A stretch of 64,000 bases of DNA from NCBI RefSeq assembly GCF_006491645.1, contig NZ_VDCZ01000011.1, forward strand, positions 62,001 to 126,000. Direction: 5' to 3'. The number at the start of each line of letters is the position of its first letter. Within the stretch, counting starts at the first letter, position 1. The notes under the pieces were generated by a model, which saw only the letters and a program-made list of their open reading frames with translations, was not told the DNA's origin and ran no database searches. The stretch is from Flavobacterium profundi. GTDB taxonomy: Bacteria; Bacteroidota; Bacteroidia; Flavobacteriales; Flavobacteriaceae. Positions 61,109 to 64,000 of this stretch are shown here, piece after piece. A program made the position numbers and the translations under genes.

Positions 61109-61678
61109 ATGAAAACATTATTATCTTGTTGCTGCTTTTTGTTATTATTTAGTTGTAAAACAGATCCTGCTAAAACAGAAGCTACTTTAGCATTAGTTCC
61201 TAGTGAAGAAATAAACTCTCAAAAAGATTCCGTATTTAATTTTGGTCCAAAACCCGCACCAAATTCATATGATATAAAATTAGATGCCCATCAAACGAGT
61301 AACCAAATTTATGAGTTAGAGATTCAAATGCTACTCTATAATAATGCGTATTACGCTTCCACAAATAGTAAAAAAGATTTCAAGGGTAAGTTTACTTTTT
61401 TTCTAGATGAAACTCCTTTCTTTTCATTAAAAAGTAATCTTATAGAAACACCTCTTCTAATTACAGAAAATGATTCAGAAGCAACAAATAATCAGTCATC
61501 TGATTGGATTCGTCAAAATACCTATTACAAACAACAGTTAGAAATAAAGACTTCAGAAGATTTTATGGTAAGAGGTTATATTCAGTTTACGATTGAACCT
61601 CGATGTACTTTAGAAAAAATTCCAGTTATGATTAAATCTGAAAAAGGCAATGTAAAATTTGAAATAGATAGATGTTAA
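61109..61678 (+). CDS. Hypothetical lipoprotein
   Basis: A 189-residue lipoprotein (signal MKTLLSCCCFLLLFSC). The mature part starts KTDPAKTEATLALVPSEE and has a beta-rich domain (NQIYELEIQMLLYNNAYYAS, DFKGKFTFFLDETPFFSL) with an ending EKGNVKFEIDRC. I recognise no family. It is divergent from the winged-helix regulator, with a 157-bp AT-rich gap between them, so it may be its regulatory target. This is inference from position only. Confidence 0.8.
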   Translation: MKTLLSCCCFLLLFSCKTDPAKTEATLALVPSEEINSQKDSVFNFGPKPAPNSYDIKLDAHQTSNQIYELEIQMLLYNNAYYASTNSKKDFKGKFTFFLDETPFFSLKSNLIETPLLITENDSEATNNQSSDWIRQNTYYKQQLEIKTSEDFMVRGYIQFTIEPRCTLEKIPVMIKSEKGNVKFEIDRC

Positions 61679-61695
61679 AATAATAGTAAAGGAGT

Positions 61696-62382
61696 TTATT
61701 CATAATGATAAAAGATTCCTTTATCTATAACTGTCCAAAGCGCTGCCTTTTGATTACCCGATTTTAAGGCTTGGTTTGCCCAAGTATTGCACGTGTAAAA
61801 CAAACTATAACTGCCTTTCGCTTCATAGAAAACATCATATTTTCCGTAAGAATGTGTTCCAATGCGTTGTATATTTTGATTTGTATCAACTGAAAAGCTA
61901 TCTTCTATGTACGCAATTAACAGTTGGTAATCTTTATCTGTAATTAATATTTTTTTACAATTTTCATTTTCTTCTAATTCTTTATAGAAAGTGATATGCA
62001 TTGCAGAAGAACTCATTCCTGTTACGGCTTTTATGGCTGTGGATGCTTTTAAGTCTGCCCACGTAGGTGTGTCTAGATAAAATCCTTTATCTCCCCATCC
62101 AAAAGCGAGTAACTGTCTTGTACTATCTTGAGCTTTGGTATGTAAATAAGAAATAGATGTGGACCAATTTTTAATACTATTATTTAAAGGTACAATAATA
62201 TCTGTATGCACTCCATTAGAAAGTATATAAACCGGAATAGTATTATGAGTATCTAAAGATTTATTCTTATTCACAGGAATAATTGAAGTAATAAAAACAA
62301 TCAAGCCATACAACAATAAAAAAACTGCTATACCTAGGGCTGTTTTTAATAGGAATCGTATGCTTTTTTTGACTACTTTCAT
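61696..62382 (-). CDS. TIGR02117/DUF2459 family protein
   Basis: A 228-residue protein with one N-terminal membrane helix (LLKTALGIAVFLLLYGLIVFITSII). The DUF2459 domain shows VYILSNGVHTDIIVPL, FGWGDKGFYLDTPTWADLKASTAIKAVTG and LFYTCNTWANQALKSGNQKAALWT: the His-Thr-Asp and the C-terminal Cys-Asn-x-Trp suggest an NlpC/P60-like papain fold. Members were first noted near urease genes in some bacteria; there is none here. Substrate and role are unknown. The stop lies 17 bp from that of the convergent lipoprotein gene. Confidence 0.87.
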   Translation of the reverse strand: MKVVKKSIRFLLKTALGIAVFLLLYGLIVFITSIIPVNKNKSLDTHNTIPVYILSNGVHTDIIVPLNNSIKNWSTSISYLHTKAQDSTRQLLAFGWGDKGFYLDTPTWADLKASTAIKAVTGMSSSAMHITFYKELEENENCKKILITDKDYQLLIAYIEDSFSVDTNQNIQRIGTHSYGKYDVFYEAKGSYSLFYTCNTWANQALKSGNQKAALWTVIDKGIFYHYE

Positions 62383-62415
62383 TATTCGAATATTTTTTCA
62401 CAAAACTAAACTAAA

Positions 62416-62461
62416 AAAACACACTATATTTGAAAGTAATATTTTAAATATAGTGTGTTTT
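62416..62461. repeat. 16-bp perfect inverted repeat with 14-nt loop
   Basis: AAAACACACTATATTT (62416-62431) pairs perfectly with 62446-62461. It lies in the 206-bp gap between the TIGR02117 start (62382) and the stop of the secreted protein gene (62589), both on the minus strand. It may be the terminator of the latter despite about 127 bp of distance, or a regulatory hairpin. The rest of the gap is AT-rich without a supported gene. Confidence 0.8.
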
Positions 62462-62588
62462 AATAGATATATTATTTTTAGTCGTTAATTCATTACTATA
62501 TTCTTTACATAATAAAAGAGTATTTTTTTTCTTAATACTATTAAAAAGAAAATTCCATAAGATGGCAGTTTTCTTAAAAATTATTTCC

Positions 62589-63068
62589 TTAACTTTTAAT
62601 TCCAAAGTAAAGTACACAAATTGCATTACTACTATCAACAGTTATGAAACGAAATGGAGATGTGTTAGTATCTTTAGCCCAACGCAAAGGATTCGTAAAT
62701 TTCATAAACTGAAATTTCTTGCTTTGATAGCCATTTTTTGTAAGTTGCTCTACTGCTTCTAAAAAATGTTCCCTATCAAACTGAACATAAATCATTTTAA
62801 GCATTTCTGTTTCTTCACAAAAATAGAACCTCATAAAGTCTGCTTTTTCATCTGAACCTTCTGGCTTTATGAAGTTTTTGTTGTAGACGCTTTCAAAATT
62901 TCCAGCAAACTCATAATTAAAACTTTTCATCAATTCTGCTACATTATAATACGTAATTTCACTAATTATTCCTGTAGCTATTTCTAGTTTTCCATTAAAA
63001 GCTTCTTGCGCTTGAAATTGCATTTGAAAACTTAGAAATAATGTGGTAATAAGTAATTTTTTTCTCAT
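62589..63068 (-). CDS. Hypothetical secreted protein
   Basis: A 159-residue protein with a signal peptide (MRKKLLITTLFLSFQMQFQAQ). The mature part begins EAFNGKLEIATGIISEITYYNVAELMKSFNYEFAGNFES and ends FITVDSSNAICVLYFGIKS. It looks like a mixed alpha/beta domain of about 135 residues, with no catalytic signature. The family is not recognised. It sits between the TIGR02117 gene and a PAS-LuxR regulator on the same strand; a shared transcript with the regulator (68 bp upstream) is possible. Confidence 0.78.
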   Translation of the reverse strand: MRKKLLITTLFLSFQMQFQAQEAFNGKLEIATGIISEITYYNVAELMKSFNYEFAGNFESVYNKNFIKPEGSDEKADFMRFYFCEETEMLKMIYVQFDREHFLEAVEQLTKNGYQSKKFQFMKFTNPLRWAKDTNTSPFRFITVDSSNAICVLYFGIKS

Positions 63069-63136
63069 ATTGAATCATTTTATATTTAAATGTAAGTTTC
63101 AATAATCTGAAAAACAATACCCACAAGTGATGATTT

Positions 63137-63796
63137 TTATATTAAACGAAAAGCGCTGGCATATTTATGAAGTTCAATAGTCGTTTCTGCTTTTAACTTT
63201 TCCTTTATTTTTTTACGATGTGTTTTTGCTGTATTTATAGAAATAAATAGAGTTTTCGCAATTTCATCATTGGTTTTACCTAATGCTAAAAGTTTTAAAA
63301 CTTGTTTTTCTCTTTCGCTAATTAAAGAAAATTTATGAAGACTTTCCTTCAAAAATAGATGCTCTTCCATCAATTTATCCAAACGATTCACTACGCTGGT
63401 TAATTCACTAACGGGTTGTGCTAATGTTAAAACTAAAGAAGGCAATCCATTTTCTTGAAGTATTATTTTATTAACTGATAAATACCAAACCCAAGGTTCG
63501 TTATTATTTTTTCTCACTTGTTGAAAATAGGTAAGCGTTGTAGAAATATCATTTTTGGCTATAAACTGCAAATAATCCAAATAATTTCTTCCTGCTTCCT
63601 CTTCATTGAAATATTTATAATAATACGTACTCCCTAATTTTTCAAGCTCTTCAAGGGTAATTTCAAAATTATCTAAGCCTTTTTGAGACATATAAACGAC
63701 CTTTCTAGTAGCTACATCGTTGATAATGACAATACCTGGAATAGCATCAGCTACTTTATGAATATCTATTATTAATTGTTTTTGAATAGCATTCAT
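63137..63796 (-). CDS. PAS domain LuxR-type transcriptional regulator
   Basis: A 219-residue regulator. Residues 10-130 form a PAS-like sensor (ADAIPGIVIINDVATRKVVYMSQKGLDNFEIT, YYYKYFNEEEAGRNYLDYL, PWVWYLSVNKIIL). Residues 155-215 are a LuxR helix-turn-helix (LISEREKQVLKLLALGKTNDEIAKTLFISINTAKTHRKKI). It has no receiver domain and no membrane segment, so it probably responds to a cytosolic cue. The promoter lies within the terminator of ychF upstream. The gene 68 bp downstream (62589-63068) is a possible target or partner. Confidence 0.87.
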   Translation of the reverse strand: MNAIQKQLIIDIHKVADAIPGIVIINDVATRKVVYMSQKGLDNFEITLEELEKLGSTYYYKYFNEEEAGRNYLDYLQFIAKNDISTTLTYFQQVRKNNNEPWVWYLSVNKIILQENGLPSLVLTLAQPVSELTSVVNRLDKLMEEHLFLKESLHKFSLISEREKQVLKLLALGKTNDEIAKTLFISINTAKTHRKKIKEKLKAETTIELHKYASAFRLI

Positions 63797-63815
63797 AGTT
63801 TTAAGATAATTTTAA

Positions 63816-63845
63816 CAAATATAAAAAACCGCTGTATCACTACAA
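63816..63845 (-). promoter_or_regulatory. Promoter of the PAS-LuxR gene overlapping the ychF terminator
   Basis: On the minus strand TTG (63845-63843) is followed after 19 bp by TATATTTG (63823-63816), a complete TTG / TAnnTTTG match, 20 bp before the start codon. The spacer is the hairpin of the ychF terminator. Confidence 0.65.
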
Positions 63846-63853
63846 CGGTTTTT
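63824..63853. terminator. Terminator of ychF
   Basis: A stem AAAAACCG / CGGTTTTT continuing as TGTA / TACA after one mismatch, TCAC loop, with A/T flanks. It lies 47 bp beyond the ychF stop on the minus strand. Confidence 0.85.
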
Positions 63854-63900
63854 CTATATAATTTCTTAAATTATTTTAAATATCGAAATAAATTTAGATT

Positions 63901-64000
63901 TTATACATTAAATCTAAAATGCATTACATCTCCATCTTTTACAATATATTCTTTTCCTTCTACTCTTAATTTTCCAGCTTCTTTAACTTTAGCTTCAGAA
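63901..64000 (-). CDS. ychF: Redox-regulated ATPase YchF (C-terminal end only)
   Basis: The last 32 codons of a minus-strand gene that runs out of the window at 64000. The visible residues include [18 protein letters not shown] and [11 protein letters not shown], the invariant end of the TGS-type domain of YchF (the Obg-like ATPase OLA1 family). YchF binds the ribosome and ATP and affects translation starts and oxidative stress responses. The start codon lies to the right of the window. TAA is at 63903-63901, followed by the terminator. Confidence 0.93.
   Translation of the reverse strand, partial: SEAKVKEAGKLRVEGKEYIVKDGDVMHFRFNV

Noticed and set aside
62444..62638. 64-codon minus-strand frame in the gap after 62589
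   Set aside because: It overlaps the end of the secreted protein gene in another frame and runs through the hairpin; composition is AT-driven.
1..64000. tRNA, rRNA, CRISPR arrays, IS elements, prophage or integrase genes
   Set aside because: I looked through the gene-free gaps and the proteins and found no cloverleaf, repeat-spacer array, transposase or recombinase other than FtsK and the topoisomerases.

Overview
The window looks like a piece of a Flavobacteriaceae chromosome (phylum Bacteroidota, Flavobacterium-like). Four things point there: very AT-rich DNA; two secreted proteins ending in type IX secretion (T9SS) sorting domains; promoters of the TTG / TAnnTTTG type instead of E. coli -35/-10 boxes; and family choices such as a 950-residue CarB without the allosteric domain and a RibB whose GTP cyclohydrolase half is degenerate. 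I see no tRNA, rRNA, CRISPR array, IS transposase or phage gene.

Layout. 1-6114 is a plus-strand envelope and division block: dgkA (partial), ftsK, a lolA-like gene, an LptF/LptG permease and ribB. 6119-10307 holds single genes: a TauE exporter, an M28 peptidase lipoprotein, a VOC protein, a Kir-type potassium channel and an NYN/OST-HTH protein. 10384-14463 is a tandem pair of DUF3857 transglutaminase-like proteins, the second without the catalytic triad. 14525-17521 is a large T9SS adhesin-like protein. 17751-24113 carries a LytTR regulator, an acyltransferase, a lipoprotein, a three-PAS histidine kinase with its response regulator, and a small secreted plug-like protein. 24171-39668 is mostly housekeeping (carB, rpmH, a lytic transglycosylase, an rRNA methyltransferase-like gene, a ZIP transporter, murQ, terC) mixed with small unknown envelope genes and an RCC1-repeat T9SS protein. 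39712-42952 pairs a di-haem peroxidase lipoprotein with a PhoX-like lipoprotein.

43112-51441 is a minus-strand copper-homeostasis island: a Cys-rich secreted protein, a DUF3347 protein with a metal-binding-like domain, a DUF305 protein, an AraC regulator with an HMA-like N-terminus, a CopA-type P-ATPase, DNA topoisomerase IB, and a multicopper oxidase fused to a CopB-like barrel that is broken by a single-base frameshift. Together these would sense, pump and oxidise excess copper. 51656-64000 holds a serine beta-lactamase-fold protein with five N-terminal repeats, parC and parE, several unknown genes, a membrane-tethered winged-helix regulator next to a divergent lipoprotein, a TIGR02117 protein, a PAS-LuxR regulator and the end of ychF.

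The most unusual signals are structural. In two places the 3' end of a gene exists a second time, downstream of an extra gene: a 33-bp near-perfect repeat flanking the RCC1 gene (30994-31026 and 32456-32488), and a 36-codon relic of the winged-helix regulator (58904-59011) on the far side of a zinc-ribbon gene. In the first case the orphan copy still sits in front of a terminator, as if a one-gene cassette had entered at the end of the small membrane gene and rebuilt its stop codon. Other notable points are a 356-bp perfect internal duplication in the histidine kinase, a duplicated unnamed domain of about 210 residues in the T9SS adhesin, and a regulator with a lipobox, one transmembrane segment and a cytoplasmic winged helix.
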